This document shows positions 9,783 through 19,259 of a stretch of 64,000 nucleotides of DNA, one piece after another. Each line of letters opens with the position of its first letter. Position 1 is the stretch's first letter. Source of the DNA: Rubripirellula tenax. GTDB lineage: Bacteria > Planctomycetota > Planctomycetia > Pirellulales > Pirellulaceae. A model generated the notes under the pieces. The model had not been told where the DNA came from and made no database searches. It saw only the letters and a list, made by a program, of their open reading frames with translations. Position numbers and translations under genes: made by a program. The stretch is taken from positions 62,001-126,000 of the forward strand of contig NZ_SJPW01000007.1 of NCBI RefSeq assembly GCF_007860125.1. Direction: 5' to 3'.

Positions 9783-10319
9783 CTACCAACGCATCTCCAT
9801 TTGCGAAACGATCCGCTGGGCCAAATCTTCGATCGCCATTTGCATGGCCGAGTCCACGGATTGCCCCGCCTCGGGCACAAACCGTGCATCCTGACCGAAC
9901 GTGGTCGAAAAATCGCCGGTCGGCACGATCGCGTTTTGCATCAGCAGTTCGCCACCGCGTCCGGTCCAGCTAGCGCGGACGGAAACCGCTGCATCGAGAG
10001 CGCGCGGATCGTCGGTCCCCGTTTCGGTCAGCACTCGTTTCGTTTCGCTAACGACGCGGCAAATCAACGTGCTGTCCGCGTTCGGGTCACCGGTGACTTT
10101 GTACGGCGTGCGAACTTCGATTTCTTTGATGATCGCTTCGGTCAGACGCACACCCAGGTCATGCCGAAACGTGTCGTTGCGCACGATCGGAACATGAACC
10201 GTCCGAATCCCTGGGCGAAACAATGACGCGGATCCGAAACGGTACGCCGCACAACCGGTGGTCAGCATCAAGCCGATCACCGTGATCACGATCAATGCCG
10301 CAGGGACGTGTCGCTTCAT
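9783..10319 (-). CDS. lptE: LptE-like LPS-assembly lipoprotein
   Basis: A 178-residue lipoprotein. A hydrophobic signal ends in lipobox LTTGC with C23 as the lipidated residue. After it come YRFGSASLFRPGIRTVHVPIVRN and the segment through VRLTEAIIKEIE, resembling the planctomycete LptE family: the plug protein that works with LptD to place LPS in the outer membrane. The start ATG overlaps the stop of the upstream lipoprotein gene by 4 bases, so the two are translationally coupled. The family call rests on the N-terminal pattern and length; a general outer-membrane lipoprotein remains possible. Confidence 0.72.
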   Translation of the reverse strand: MKRHVPAALIVITVIGLMLTTGCAAYRFGSASLFRPGIRTVHVPIVRNDTFRHDLGVRLTEAIIKEIEVRTPYKVTGDPNADSTLICRVVSETKRVLTETGTDDPRALDAAVSVRASWTGRGGELLMQNAIVPTGDFSTTFGQDARFVPEAGQSVDSAMQMAIEDLAQRIVSQMEMRW

Positions 10320-11719
10320 CGAAACAGCGTCTCCGTAGGTTCGACAGATTGATCCGATGCAGGAATGTTCAGCTTCAGTGGATTCTTTTTACGCGATTCG
10401 GGGAAGATCGTCGTCAGCCATGACAACCGTTGTGTGGGCACGCCGGGAAGTCGTTCGATTTCTGGTAGACGCTTACGAGCGATTTCGGCCTGCGGCGTAT
10501 CGCCGTATTTTTCCAGCAGTTCGTTGTAGTACGTGGCCGCCGCACGATACTCTTTTCGTTTCTCGCGAAAGCTGGCCTTTTGGGCCAAACGTTCGGCGCG
10601 GTGATAAGCGATCTCGGCAGCCGCGCGAGCAACCAGATCGCCGTACTTCGGTTCCGCCATTTTGTCGGGAAAACGTTGCCGTGTTTGGCGAACCAATGTT
10701 TCCGCTTCTTCCAAGACCAGTTCGCTGTACTTCGGCCCGGCATAGATTTCCAGCTTGCACCGCAGTCCCAACAGGTGCGCCAGAAACAAGTGTTCGCTAT
10801 CGCCGAATGTTTCACGCAAGTCCGTCAAGAACTCGTCAGCTTCCTCAAACTTTTCTTGTCGAATGTACTCAGCTGCTGCTGCCATCGTCGCGTCATCGGC
10901 CAGTCGCCCGGTCGGATCGTCGTAACGAATTTGGTCCAACACTCGGATCGCATGTCCGTCGGTGTCCAAACGAGGGCGAGACGAGTCGGTGAAGTTGATC
11001 GGGATCCAACTGCCTTCGTCTGCTTTGACCGTGTCGATCCAGTAACGGCTGATCGAAAACAACCGAGCCGCTACGCGGTCGTTGTGACGATTGCGTGGAT
11101 ATTGCTTTTGTAGTTTTTCGTAAGTGTCCGTCGCCATCGTCAACTGATCAGCAAAGAACAGACTCTCCGCACGCATGAACATCGAGTCCTGCTCGAGAGC
11201 CGAACCCGGCGCGGATTCGCCAGCCTTCTTGAACTGCTTGGCGGCCTGAGCATACGTTTTCTTACGTACTTCGGTGGATTGAGTTCCGGCAGTCCGGAAC
11301 AACTGGTCACCGGCTTTATAGAACTGCTTTGCCCGTTCGCGGTCTTCTTGTTCGCGTCCGGTCAAGAAATTCGTGACGCTCTTGGTTGTGTTTTTCGTTT
11401 TCTCGGCAAGTGACCCGTCGGCCACTGATATTTCGTCATTCGTACCGGGAATCTCCTCGCCGGAAACTTGGGCGATCGGATTGACGGAATCTTGATAGTC
11501 GTTGTTGGTCAATCCATAGGGCGAATCGTCAGGCGGACCAAACGGGCTTCGCAGCGATTGACAACCGCCCACCATCGGCAAGGCGATGGACGAAGCACAC
11601 AACCACACGGCAACCCGCGCACGGCGGCGCATCATGGCGAAGGCAATATTGAAGTTAGCCGACATCGTTTTCCTATCCATAGTTTGATCGAATCGCTTCC
11701 TGCGATCGGCCTGACTCAT
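10316..11719 (-). CDS. TPR-containing lipoprotein, BamD-like
   Basis: A 467-residue protein with an N-terminal lipoprotein signal; GGC in LPMVGGCQS is the likely lipobox. Helical TPR-like repeats rich in Lys/Arg/Glu run from about residue 130 to 420 (for example REQEDRERAKQFYKAGDQLF and RAAATYYNELLEKYGDTPQ). This layout resembles outer-membrane assembly lipoproteins such as BamD/ComL, and lying next to lptE supports an envelope-assembly role. The ATG at 11719 overlaps the recO stop by 4 bases (ATGA). An ATG at 11635 would give a more normal signal peptide, so the true start may be there. Function is inferred from architecture only. Confidence 0.75.
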   Translation of the reverse strand: MSQADRRKRFDQTMDRKTMSANFNIAFAMMRRRARVAVWLCASSIALPMVGGCQSLRSPFGPPDDSPYGLTNNDYQDSVNPIAQVSGEEIPGTNDEISVADGSLAEKTKNTTKSVTNFLTGREQEDRERAKQFYKAGDQLFRTAGTQSTEVRKKTYAQAAKQFKKAGESAPGSALEQDSMFMRAESLFFADQLTMATDTYEKLQKQYPRNRHNDRVAARLFSISRYWIDTVKADEGSWIPINFTDSSRPRLDTDGHAIRVLDQIRYDDPTGRLADDATMAAAAEYIRQEKFEEADEFLTDLRETFGDSEHLFLAHLLGLRCKLEIYAGPKYSELVLEEAETLVRQTRQRFPDKMAEPKYGDLVARAAAEIAYHRAERLAQKASFREKRKEYRAAATYYNELLEKYGDTPQAEIARKRLPEIERLPGVPTQRLSWLTTIFPESRKKNPLKLNIPASDQSVEPTETLFR

Positions 11720-12474
11720 TCGCGCTGGTCCGACTTGGTCGGAAGAAACGCTTGCATTCGAGGGACACTGCCCAACACCGTTGGTAGGTATCGGTTCATC
11801 ATGCTGCGCAACTCGCCATAAAGATGCTTGGCAACGGTCGTTGGCAGCTCGGTCGACGCGGCTTGCAATCGGCGAAATTCATCGATTGCCGCGGCGGTGA
11901 TTGAAATGGTTTGTTGCTGGCGAGGTCGGCAACGATTGCAAACGATCCCGCCCGCCGATAACGAAAAAGCAATTCGCGACACCGACTCGACGTCACCGCC
12001 GCAATCGGTGCACTGATCGGTTCCCGGCGCATGACCGAGAAGTCGCAATATTTGGGCATCAAAAAACAGAAGCGTCGAGGCGACATCGCCGCAGCCGTCG
12101 ATCTGTTGGAGTGATTGGATGGCCAAGTCGTAAACTTCGGGATGGGGATCGTGTTCATCAGTCATCAAACGCAGCAATTCCGCTACGTAGTAGCCGGCAT
12201 AGAGCCTTTCGAGCGATTTTTCAGCGCCACGAAACCGACGATGCAGCTTCGCTTCGGTCAATAAATCGAGCGTATCGGAAGTCTTCCTATGAACGACTAC
12301 ACGACAGACGGCCAACAGGTCAAGCGCGCCTTCGAAAGGACCTTTGGGGCGTCGCGCCCCTTTGGCGATCGCCGACACGCGACCAAAGTCGTGAGTCAAC
12401 AACGTCACGATCAAGCTGGTCTCGCTGAATTCGATCGTTCGAAGCACAATTGCCGTCGTTTGTTCGGCCGCCAA
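11716..12474 (-). CDS. recO: DNA repair protein RecO
   Basis: A 252-residue RecO, the mediator that with RecR loads RecA on SSB-coated DNA. The N-terminal OB fold is seen in TTAIVLRTIEFSETSLIVTLLT and GRVSAIAKGARRPKG. A helical domain follows, then a zinc-finger region with CTDC near residue 155 and CNRC near 180. The frame begins just after an in-frame TGA, and the only early start is TTG at 12474. The next gene starts inside its stop codon. An upstream TPR gene on the same strand is 57 bases away. Confidence 0.93.
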   Translation of the reverse strand: MAAEQTTAIVLRTIEFSETSLIVTLLTHDFGRVSAIAKGARRPKGPFEGALDLLAVCRVVVHRKTSDTLDLLTEAKLHRRFRGAEKSLERLYAGYYVAELLRLMTDEHDPHPEVYDLAIQSLQQIDGCGDVASTLLFFDAQILRLLGHAPGTDQCTDCGGDVESVSRIAFSLSAGGIVCNRCRPRQQQTISITAAAIDEFRRLQAASTELPTTVAKHLYGELRSMMNRYLPTVLGSVPRMQAFLPTKSDQRE

Positions 12475-12531
12475 AACGTTTTCTCGTCAAAGGAAAAGAT
12501 GCAGGACACCCATCACGCGCTGAATTGGCGA

Positions 12532-12855
12532 CTACAGTTCCCCCATTTCGCCCAACGTCGCCAAAAGGTCGCTCATTTCGGCGGCGGCATGCGCGTCGCC
12601 TTGGGCACGGGCCTGATCGATCCCGTCACGCAGGTGAGTTCGTGCTTGTTCGATTTCGTCGATGTCGACCAATAATTGGGCGGACATGAAAAACGCCTGA
12701 ACGAACGGCGGTGTCTCTTTCATCAGCGCGTCAAAGATCTCCAGGCTCTTGGCGTTTGCGCCTTCGCTGCGTAACTCCATCGCGAGCGAATAACGCAGAA
12801 AGTTGTCGTTCGGGTCGTCTGCCAGCATGGCTTCGATCTTTTCGCGTCGTGTCAT
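12532..12855 (-). CDS. Small cytoplasmic TPR protein
   Basis: A 107-residue helical protein starting MTRREKIEAMLADDPNDNFLRYSLAMEL, with two or three TPR-like helical pairs and a Met/Leu-rich end. The preceding in-frame extension up to 12999 is low in family character, so the ATG at 12855 was chosen. It has no signal peptide. It is probably the first gene of the recO-lipoprotein-lptE-folP unit. Small proteins of this type are common in Planctomycetes and probably mediate protein-protein contacts; no specific role is known. Confidence 0.75.
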   Translation of the reverse strand: MTRREKIEAMLADDPNDNFLRYSLAMELRSEGANAKSLEIFDALMKETPPFVQAFFMSAQLLVDIDEIEQARTHLRDGIDQARAQGDAHAAAEMSDLLATLGEMGEL

Positions 12856-13084
12856 GGTGATCTTCGAGCGTGGGTTTGCGGTCGCGGTGGGCGTTTTCAT
12901 CAGTGGTGATTCTGCGCCAGTTTCACGGATTCCGCCATCGTGCGTTCCACGCAACCCCGTGACGGGTCGGCCAATCCTTGAAATCGTTTCAATCGTCAAA
13001 TTTTACTCATCGCAATGTCTGAGGGTTGCCGATGAAGACGATGGACTGAGTACCGAATTTCCGCCTACGTTTTGAGATTGACGC

Positions 13085-16000
13085 ATGGACCGCGTAAACC
13101 GCCGATTCCTTGTCTTTTCGACAGCCATCGCCGCACCCGCTTTGTTGATGACTTCGCTGCTGCACGGCGCGTCACCCAATGACGCTCCGGCTAACGGTGC
13201 TCGACAAGCCGTAGGTGTCGAAAAATCGTCCAATTCAGGCTCCCCCAACGGCCAAGTTCGCCAAGTGGTGGGCAAGCAGTTAGAACGAGGTGATTCTCGC
13301 CCCGGCTTCTTTCAATCGTTGACCGGCGGCGGGAATAGCACTCGGAAAACGACTGCGAAGTCGGCGACGCCAGCTCGTGGGTTGCTTGATTCGTGGTTTT
13401 CGGGAGGCGGACGCTCGAGTAACAGTTCTGGCGCGGCGCAAGCTAAGTCGGCAAGCAAGTCCAGCGCGGACGTGAACTGGGACGGCATTCCGTTTCATAA
13501 AGCTCAGGCGACGACCGCAACCAACGCTGCGGCGCCGATTCGCGATCCCAGCCGTTCCGCCGCACCAACGGCGCCTCGCATCGTCCGTGGGAACGCATCG
13601 CAAAACACAACACAAAACATGGCACCGGAACCGGCGAAAACGACCAGTGCTCGGACCGTCTCGACGCCATCGGTGACCCGCCGAAACATCGCCGCCACAA
13701 CGCCACGAGGTGTCCCGACACCTCCGGCCGAGACCGAAATCAAAACGAGCGCGCCATCGCCATCGCTGTCGGCTTCATCAAGCAGTCGTCGCAGTGACCG
13801 CCGCGACGTCGAACCGTTTGAATTGGATCGGACCGCCGTATCGAACACGTCACCAACGGTAGCTCGCACGCCGAAGCCAGCCTTCGCCGATGACGTCGTC
13901 GACTTGGTTCCTCGCGTGACACGACGTGAGATTCCTTCGGCAACGGCGGCTGCAAAAAAAGAGACTCCAGCCGTCGCGAAAATCGAGTTGCCCAAGACGA
14001 CGGAACCGAAGGTCGAACCGAAACCGGCCCCGCAACCCAAACCTGCTCCGGCGGCGATCGTGGCGGAACCCAAAACAGCGGCCACCGGCATTGCCGCGGC
14101 AGTACCCAGTGCGACCCTGAGTGCACCGGCCGCTGTTTCCACGCCGGCCTACACCACACCCGTCGATCCAACGACGACTGCGGTGGCACCGGCACCTAGC
14201 TTGGTAATGCCCAGTGCGGCAATACCCGGTTCGGCAGTGCCCAGCATGACGATTCCCTCGCACCCGTATGCCGCGTCGAACCCGACGCCCGCGTCGACAG
14301 TCTCGCACCGCGCCGGACCACCGGCCGCGGCCTTCGAATCAAGCCCCGCTTCCGTTCCCAGCTTGGGCGTGCCCGCGACTCACTTCGGTTCGGGGAATAC
14401 CGCGATCGGCTCTGGAATCTCGGCCCCCGGTGCAGCTTCGCAAATGACTCGCCCATACGTTTCGATGCCGGCGACCGATTCCGTGCCCGCGTTTGAAACC
14501 GCTCGAGTAACGCCAGACCCGTTCGACGATCCCTATGGTCGCCCTAGCTATGGTGCGTCGAACTTCGAACCTCGTAATCCAGGCCCGGCGACTGCTGCGG
14601 TCCCAGGACGATCCGCTCGCCCGGCACAAGACACAACGAACGTGCCGATGCATGCGATCAACGGTTACCAAAACAAAGAAGCCGTCGCGGCCCCATCCCA
14701 TCGCGACAACTTCGATCGTTCCAATGCTGACTCACGCAACCAAATGCGAAGTGCTGTCGGTCAGCCTCCGTCGTTGATGGGATCAGGAATGGCATCGTCG
14801 GAATTGCCCGGCATCCGGGTCGTGACACGCGGTCCCAGCGAGGTCACGGTGCGTCAGACCAACGAATATGAAATCCGTGTCGAAAACCGTGGTTCGATCG
14901 ACGCCGAAGGCTTGATCGTGCGAGCCATGATTCCCGACTGGGCCGAAGTTCGCGGTCAAAACGCGACTCGCGGCCAAGTCGACAGCCAAGGCGAAGGCAC
15001 CGTCGAGCGATTGGTCTGGAAGATCGATCACTTGCCGGCCGGTGCTTCGGAACAAATGTTCATTCGCTTGATGGCAGCTCGTAGCGGAACCCACGACGTC
15101 GACGTCGACTGGACATTGATGCCGCAAAAGAGTGTCGCGCAAATCAAGGTTCAAGAGCCCCGCCTGGACTTGGCGATCGAAGGTCCCGATGAAGTGATCT
15201 ATGGCCAATCGCAGACTTACAAAGTTCGCGTGCTGAACCCCGGGGACGGTGTCGCACCCAATGTCGTGTTCACCCTGTCGCCCAATTCGGCAACGCCGCA
15301 ATCGCAACGCATCGGTGATATCCCGGCGGGCAAAGAAGCCCAATTCGAAGTCGAGTTGACGGCTCAAGACTTGGGTGACTTGAAGATCCACGGCCTGGCA
15401 ACGGGCGACTTGGAACTTCGCGCTGAAGCGGCAAAATCGATCCGCGTCGCGGCGGCTCAGATCGAGGCCATCTTGAACGGCCCGGAACTGAAGTACCAAA
15501 ACACGGAAGCGATGTACAACCTGCAGGTCAAAAACTCTGGTTCGGCAACGTCCGAAAAGGTCGTCGCAACGCTGCGGATGCCTGCCGGCGTGAAGTATCT
15601 CGGTGGCGTCGAAGGTGCCGAACTGCGTGCGAACACCCTGCGTTGGGAAATCACATCGCTGGCCCCGGGTGCAACGCGTGACTATCAATTCCGATGCAAT
15701 ATGGCTGCGACGGGTGACCATCTGTTCGCGTTCGATTGCAAGGGAACCGCGGCTGGTTTTGCCGATGTCGCGTTGACGACTCGCGTCGAATCGATCGCCG
15801 ACTTGGTGCTGACCATCGATGACCCAGTAGCACCGGCGCCGATCGGCAGCGAAGTAACGTACGAAATCGTGATTCGTAACCGCGGCAGCCGCGAAGCTCG
15901 CGACGTCACGACCTTGGCACAATTCAGCCACGGCATCGAACCCAAGCGAGTCGATGGGCAAAGCGGCGAGATCGTCACTGGACAAGTCTTGTTCGATGCG

Positions 16001-16195
16001 ATCCCACGAATCGGTGCGGGTGAAGAAATTCGGATGCGAGTCGTCGCCATCGCCGATCGTGCCGGTCACCATCGCTTCCGCGCCGAAGTGCGATCGGGCG
16101 ATACCGTTCTGGTTGCCGAAGAGGCGACGCACTACATGAGTCCTCAATCGGACCGTGTCAGCCGCAGCAGCACCGACGGCAAGCAAATCCGCTAA
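13085..16195 (+). CDS. Large exported DUF11/CARDB-repeat protein with Pro/Ala/Thr-rich stalk
   Basis: A 1036-residue exported protein. A signal peptide (FLVFSTAIAAPALLMTSLLHG) is followed by about 550 residues of low-complexity Ala/Pro/Ser/Thr sequence, with runs such as KVEPKPAPQPKPAPA. Four immunoglobulin-like DUF11/CARDB repeats occupy roughly residues 580-1020, each about 110 long and marked by phrases such as YEIRVENRGS, YKVRVLNPGD, YNLQVKNSGS and YEIVIRNRGS. The stalk-plus-repeats layout suggests a cell-surface or periplasmic structural protein. An intrinsic terminator follows at 16209-16265, so it is probably monocistronic. Long antisense ORFs here arise from the Ala/Pro-rich composition and are not genes. 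Confidence 0.9.
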   Translation: MDRVNRRFLVFSTAIAAPALLMTSLLHGASPNDAPANGARQAVGVEKSSNSGSPNGQVRQVVGKQLERGDSRPGFFQSLTGGGNSTRKTTAKSATPARGLLDSWFSGGGRSSNSSGAAQAKSASKSSADVNWDGIPFHKAQATTATNAAAPIRDPSRSAAPTAPRIVRGNASQNTTQNMAPEPAKTTSARTVSTPSVTRRNIAATTPRGVPTPPAETEIKTSAPSPSLSASSSSRRSDRRDVEPFELDRTAVSNTSPTVARTPKPAFADDVVDLVPRVTRREIPSATAAAKKETPAVAKIELPKTTEPKVEPKPAPQPKPAPAAIVAEPKTAATGIAAAVPSATLSAPAAVSTPAYTTPVDPTTTAVAPAPSLVMPSAAIPGSAVPSMTIPSHPYAASNPTPASTVSHRAGPPAAAFESSPASVPSLGVPATHFGSGNTAIGSGISAPGAASQMTRPYVSMPATDSVPAFETARVTPDPFDDPYGRPSYGASNFEPRNPGPATAAVPGRSARPAQDTTNVPMHAINGYQNKEAVAAPSHRDNFDRSNADSRNQMRSAVGQPPSLMGSGMASSELPGIRVVTRGPSEVTVRQTNEYEIRVENRGSIDAEGLIVRAMIPDWAEVRGQNATRGQVDSQGEGTVERLVWKIDHLPAGASEQMFIRLMAARSGTHDVDVDWTLMPQKSVAQIKVQEPRLDLAIEGPDEVIYGQSQTYKVRVLNPGDGVAPNVVFTLSPNSATPQSQRIGDIPAGKEAQFEVELTAQDLGDLKIHGLATGDLELRAEAAKSIRVAAAQIEAILNGPELKYQNTEAMYNLQVKNSGSATSEKVVATLRMPAGVKYLGGVEGAELRANTLRWEITSLAPGATRDYQFRCNMAATGDHLFAFDCKGTAAGFADVALTTRVESIADLVLTIDDPVAPAPIGSEVTYEIVIRNRGSREARDVTTLAQFSHGIEPKRVDGQSGEIVTGQVLFDAIPRIGAGEEIRMRVVAIADRAGHHRFRAEVRSGDTVLVAEEATHYMSPQSDRVSRSSTDGKQIR

Positions 16196-16208
16196 CCGTC
16201 GCAAGACG

Positions 16209-16265
16209 CTGCAAGTTCAAGCGGTTCCGGAATCGTCCGGCCGCTCTTGGCCGACTTGCAGTTTT
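16209..16265 (+). terminator. Rho-independent terminator after the DUF11-repeat gene
   Basis: CTGCAAGT (16209-16216) pairs with ACTTGCAG (16254-16261). An inner GCGG/CCGC pair lies between them, and TTTT follows at once. It sits 14 bases after the stop at 16195. Confidence 0.55.
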
Positions 16266-16416
16266 GACCGTGTTTCCGGAAGTACGAGCTCACCTTCCCT
16301 CGGGCCAGAGGTACCTACACCCAGGAATGTTGAGCTACGCCAAGTGTTCACTTGTGCGGATGGGTGTTCGCGGTGGTGTGTCTAACAATCGCTAGCACCC
16401 CGCGTCTTTGCAGCGA

Positions 16417-17733
16417 CTATTTGAAGACGGCGATACGCGTGGCCGAGGCTTGGCCTTGCGGCGTCACGTTCACGCTGATGAAGCTGTCGCCGGCCGGTGT
16501 TGAGTTGCCGGTACAGGCGTTGATCGGGCAGGCCGGATCGAGCTGGTTCAGATTGCGAATCGGAAACAGTTCGCCACCCATCGCTTTGATGCTGGCGATG
16601 ACTTCGACCATTCCACCGCCCGCGCCAAGGTTGCCCATGTGACCCTTCGCGGTTGTAACCGGGGGCTGAACCGCGACATCACCGAACACCGTGGCGATCG
16701 CATCGGCTTCCTGTCGATCACACTCGACGGTTCCCAATCCATGAGCATGGATGTGGCCGACCGACGCCGGATCGGTCCCACCGAGAGCGCCGCGAAGCAC
16801 GTTGATGAACGCCTGCCTTAAGTGCGAATCTTCCATGCCGGTTTGCGGACCGACGGCGCTGCTGCCGTAACCCACAATCTCGGCCAAGATCGTCGCGCCG
16901 CGATGGGTCGCGTGTTCAAGCGTTTCGCAAACCAGAGCCCCGGCACCTTCGCCAACCACGCTGCCGTCTCGCGAGACGTCGAATGGTCGCGACATCGTCG
17001 TCGGGTCGGCTTGGTCGGTCGCCAATTTTTCTTGCAGCGACGCGTGCAGGGTTCGCAACGAGTGGATGCGTGACCCTGTCGAACCGACGACCAATACGTC
17101 CGCATGGCCTCGTTGAATTGTCGAATAGGCTTCGGCCAGCGCCGCGCCCGCGGACGCTTCACGAACAGTGATCGAATTATTGGGACCACGCAGATCGTTA
17201 TAGATCGCGATGTGGCTGGCCGGCATGTTGGGCAAGTACTTCAGCAACCAAAGCGGGTTCACTTCGGGCTTGCCGGTTTGTCCCCATTTTTCGAATTGGA
17301 AATTTCCGTCTTCATCTAAGCACTTTTTGATGCCAGCGGCGAACTCTTCGGGCAACGACATGATGTAGTCACAACCGTACAAGACGCCCGTGCGGTCGCG
17401 ATCTCGATTGGATTCGTTCAGCCCGGCGTCGTTCATCGCTAACTGGGCCACCGCGACACCCATCTCGATCTCGCGGCACATCACTTTGCTGCCTTTCTTG
17501 ATCGTTCGGGCCAGCGTCTTTTCCATTGGGCCGTAGTCCGAAATGTCGCCGGTAAAAGCGATGGCTTCGGCGCCGTGGTCAATACCCAACACCTTTTGGG
17601 GCACCTGCGTCAGCGGGCGGATACCGCTGGAGCCGTCGCGCAGGGCACCGATGACACTGTCGGAATCATTCCCCAACGGAGAAACCACACCGAGACCCGT
17701 GATGACGACGCGGCGAGACGAAGAAATAGGCAT
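16417..17733 (-). CDS. Beta-ketoacyl-ACP synthase homologue lacking the active-site cysteine (FabF / chain-length-factor-like)
   Basis: A 438-residue thiolase-fold protein starting MPISSSRRVVITGLGVVSPLG; upstream in-frame sequence lacks family character. An ungapped alignment from memory with E. coli FabF between SI (187-188) and ADV (211-213) places E192 where the nucleophilic Cys belongs. The two histidines are kept: H331 in HAHGLGT and H365 in KGHMGNLGAGG. The lysine normally five residues before the second His reads as Thr360. Loss of Cys with retained His is the pattern of chain-length factors (Cys to Gln) and KSQ-type decarboxylases, so it may be non-condensing. No acyl carrier protein or partner ketosynthase is next to it. 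The downstream neighbour is the DUF11 gene on the opposite strand. Confidence 0.85.
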   Translation of the reverse strand: MPISSSRRVVITGLGVVSPLGNDSDSVIGALRDGSSGIRPLTQVPQKVLGIDHGAEAIAFTGDISDYGPMEKTLARTIKKGSKVMCREIEMGVAVAQLAMNDAGLNESNRDRDRTGVLYGCDYIMSLPEEFAAGIKKCLDEDGNFQFEKWGQTGKPEVNPLWLLKYLPNMPASHIAIYNDLRGPNNSITVREASAGAALAEAYSTIQRGHADVLVVGSTGSRIHSLRTLHASLQEKLATDQADPTTMSRPFDVSRDGSVVGEGAGALVCETLEHATHRGATILAEIVGYGSSAVGPQTGMEDSHLRQAFINVLRGALGGTDPASVGHIHAHGLGTVECDRQEADAIATVFGDVAVQPPVTTAKGHMGNLGAGGGMVEVIASIKAMGGELFPIRNLNQLDPACPINACTGNSTPAGDSFISVNVTPQGQASATRIAVFK

Positions 17734-17863
17734 GGACGGCTGAGACGGGATAACGAGATGGCGGACAAACGTTGGCCGGCATTCTAAACCGCAAATCCCA
17801 GGTCGACCATGCGGAGACAAACGGCATCTGCCGTTTATCATCCACGGGAAGCAAAAATGCCCG

Positions 17864-19096
17864 TTAGTATCGGCCTCGGTTCGCGCCACCGGGCTGATTC
17901 GCGACCTGTGGCACCGTAGCCGACGGTGTCAGCGTTGATGTCAGGTTCTCGGAAGCATCGCCTCGGAATTGGATGAACATCAACGCATCGGCTCGTCCGG
18001 CCGTCGATCCGGTAAATGCACCCATGTTCAAAAGCGGCACCGTTGATTGAGCCCGCTCGGGGCTGGCGACGACGCCACACGATAACAACAGCACCATGTC
18101 GGACGGCCAACGGAACCGTTCGTGCAACCGCCAACTGACGACCTGGGGCACGTCAATTCGGGCGCGATGAGTTTGATTGTTCGGCAGCGGCAATTCCAAA
18201 TCGACGTGGTTCAGCTTGTCGACTTGGTCGATTTCCGCCTTGATCATGCAGTCGATCGCGCGTCCATCGGTGCTAAGCAGTGGGCTTATCGACAAGCGAT
18301 AGCCTTCTTGGACTTCGCCCGTTTCGGGCTCGTAGGGAGGCCACGCCTGCGGCGCCGGACGGACATTGCGGACATAGTTGCGGCCACGTGTGCTGGCCAG
18401 TGTTTCGGTTTGGCCGTTGTAGGTCACGATATTCAAGTCGTGAACTTGGCGAGTATCGGTACGTTGGCGAAGCAAGTTCAAAACCAACGCCGCGTTTTCT
18501 TTGCTCAACAGCCACGCTTGGACGCCCGGCGAATCCACGCTGACGTGCTGCATCAACATGTGTGCGCGGCTGCGCCAGTTGGCATTGCCGACCGTCATCA
18601 CTCGCAGGTGCATCACTTGGGGTTCTTTTTCGCCCGCCACAAAGCGATCGACGACGCCAGCGATGACTTCGTGCATTTCGCGAGTGTGATAGACCGACAA
18701 GGATTCTCGGTCCGCGTTCATGAATCCGAACGGCTCGGTGAACCAGACGTCGGTGCCCGTTTCGCGAAGCACCCAGTCGATCACCGCTTGTTCGGGATGG
18801 TCGTGCTTGGTGAGGTAACCCGAGTACGGCCGCAAATCGTAGACACGATGCTCTTGGCCGGCCGTGCGAGGCAGTTTGCCGCCGCTGGAGATCTGGCCAG
18901 AAGATGCCGCGGGCGCGTTTTGGCTACCAAAAGCGTTGCCGGCCGTTCGTTGGGTCGCCGGATTCTGCATGCTCGGCGGAGTGTCGTTCATGCGTGGAAC
19001 CGCCGCGGTCGTACCACCGGGCAAACCCATGCCGCCCTGACTAAATCCAGGAGTGCAGACGGCGCTAAACAAAAGACAAGTAACAAGGCGACGCAT
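17864..19096 (-). CDS. Exported protein with secretin-like C-terminal domain
   Basis: A 410-residue protein starting MRRLVTCLLFSAVCTPGFSQ (signal peptide); the in-frame extension upstream to 19249 is unlike coding sequence. Residues about 20-85 are a Gly/Pro/Asn-rich linker. Residues about 90-170 read as an N-domain-like fold with YDLRPYSGYL. From about 230 the order (NIVTYNGQTETL, YVRNV, EGYRLSISPLLSTDGRAIDCMI, then VPQVVSWRL and DMVLLLSCGVV) matches the secretin beta-domain layout. No other T2SS or T4P gene is adjacent, though a pilin-type operon lies at 43638-48941. The call is by pattern only; a diverged secretin or a periplasmic relative fits equally well. Confidence 0.6.
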   Translation of the reverse strand: MRRLVTCLLFSAVCTPGFSQGGMGLPGGTTAAVPRMNDTPPSMQNPATQRTAGNAFGSQNAPAASSGQISSGGKLPRTAGQEHRVYDLRPYSGYLTKHDHPEQAVIDWVLRETGTDVWFTEPFGFMNADRESLSVYHTREMHEVIAGVVDRFVAGEKEPQVMHLRVMTVGNANWRSRAHMLMQHVSVDSPGVQAWLLSKENAALVLNLLRQRTDTRQVHDLNIVTYNGQTETLASTRGRNYVRNVRPAPQAWPPYEPETGEVQEGYRLSISPLLSTDGRAIDCMIKAEIDQVDKLNHVDLELPLPNNQTHRARIDVPQVVSWRLHERFRWPSDMVLLLSCGVVASPERAQSTVPLLNMGAFTGSTAGRADALMFIQFRGDASENLTSTLTPSATVPQVANQPGGANRGRY

Positions 19097-19259
19097 CGAT
19101 TGGGTTCCCGTTGGATCGGTTCCAGAGCTGAGACTCTGTGTGGCTATACCGAGAATGGGAAACTCGAGGCAAGACTGAATGTGAAACGTCAGTTTCCCCC
19201 CGCCGGGGCTCGCTCGGATCCGTCGATGTCTAGGAACGTCCAGAAACAATCACGATGAT

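Noticed and set aside
13504-14142. Long minus-strand ORF opposite the Pro/Ala-rich stalk
   Set aside because: Ala/Val/Gly-rich low complexity caused by the antisense of Ala/Pro/Thr codons.
14783-16204. 473-codon minus-strand ORF opposite the DUF11-repeat gene
   Set aside because: It runs antisense to four clear repeat domains; the product is Arg/His/Asp-rich with no domain, as expected from the opposite strand of coding DNA with this codon bias.
18122-19258. 378-codon plus-strand ORF opposite the secretin-like gene
   Set aside because: No domain or signal; the minus-strand gene has a signal peptide and recognisable C-terminal pattern.
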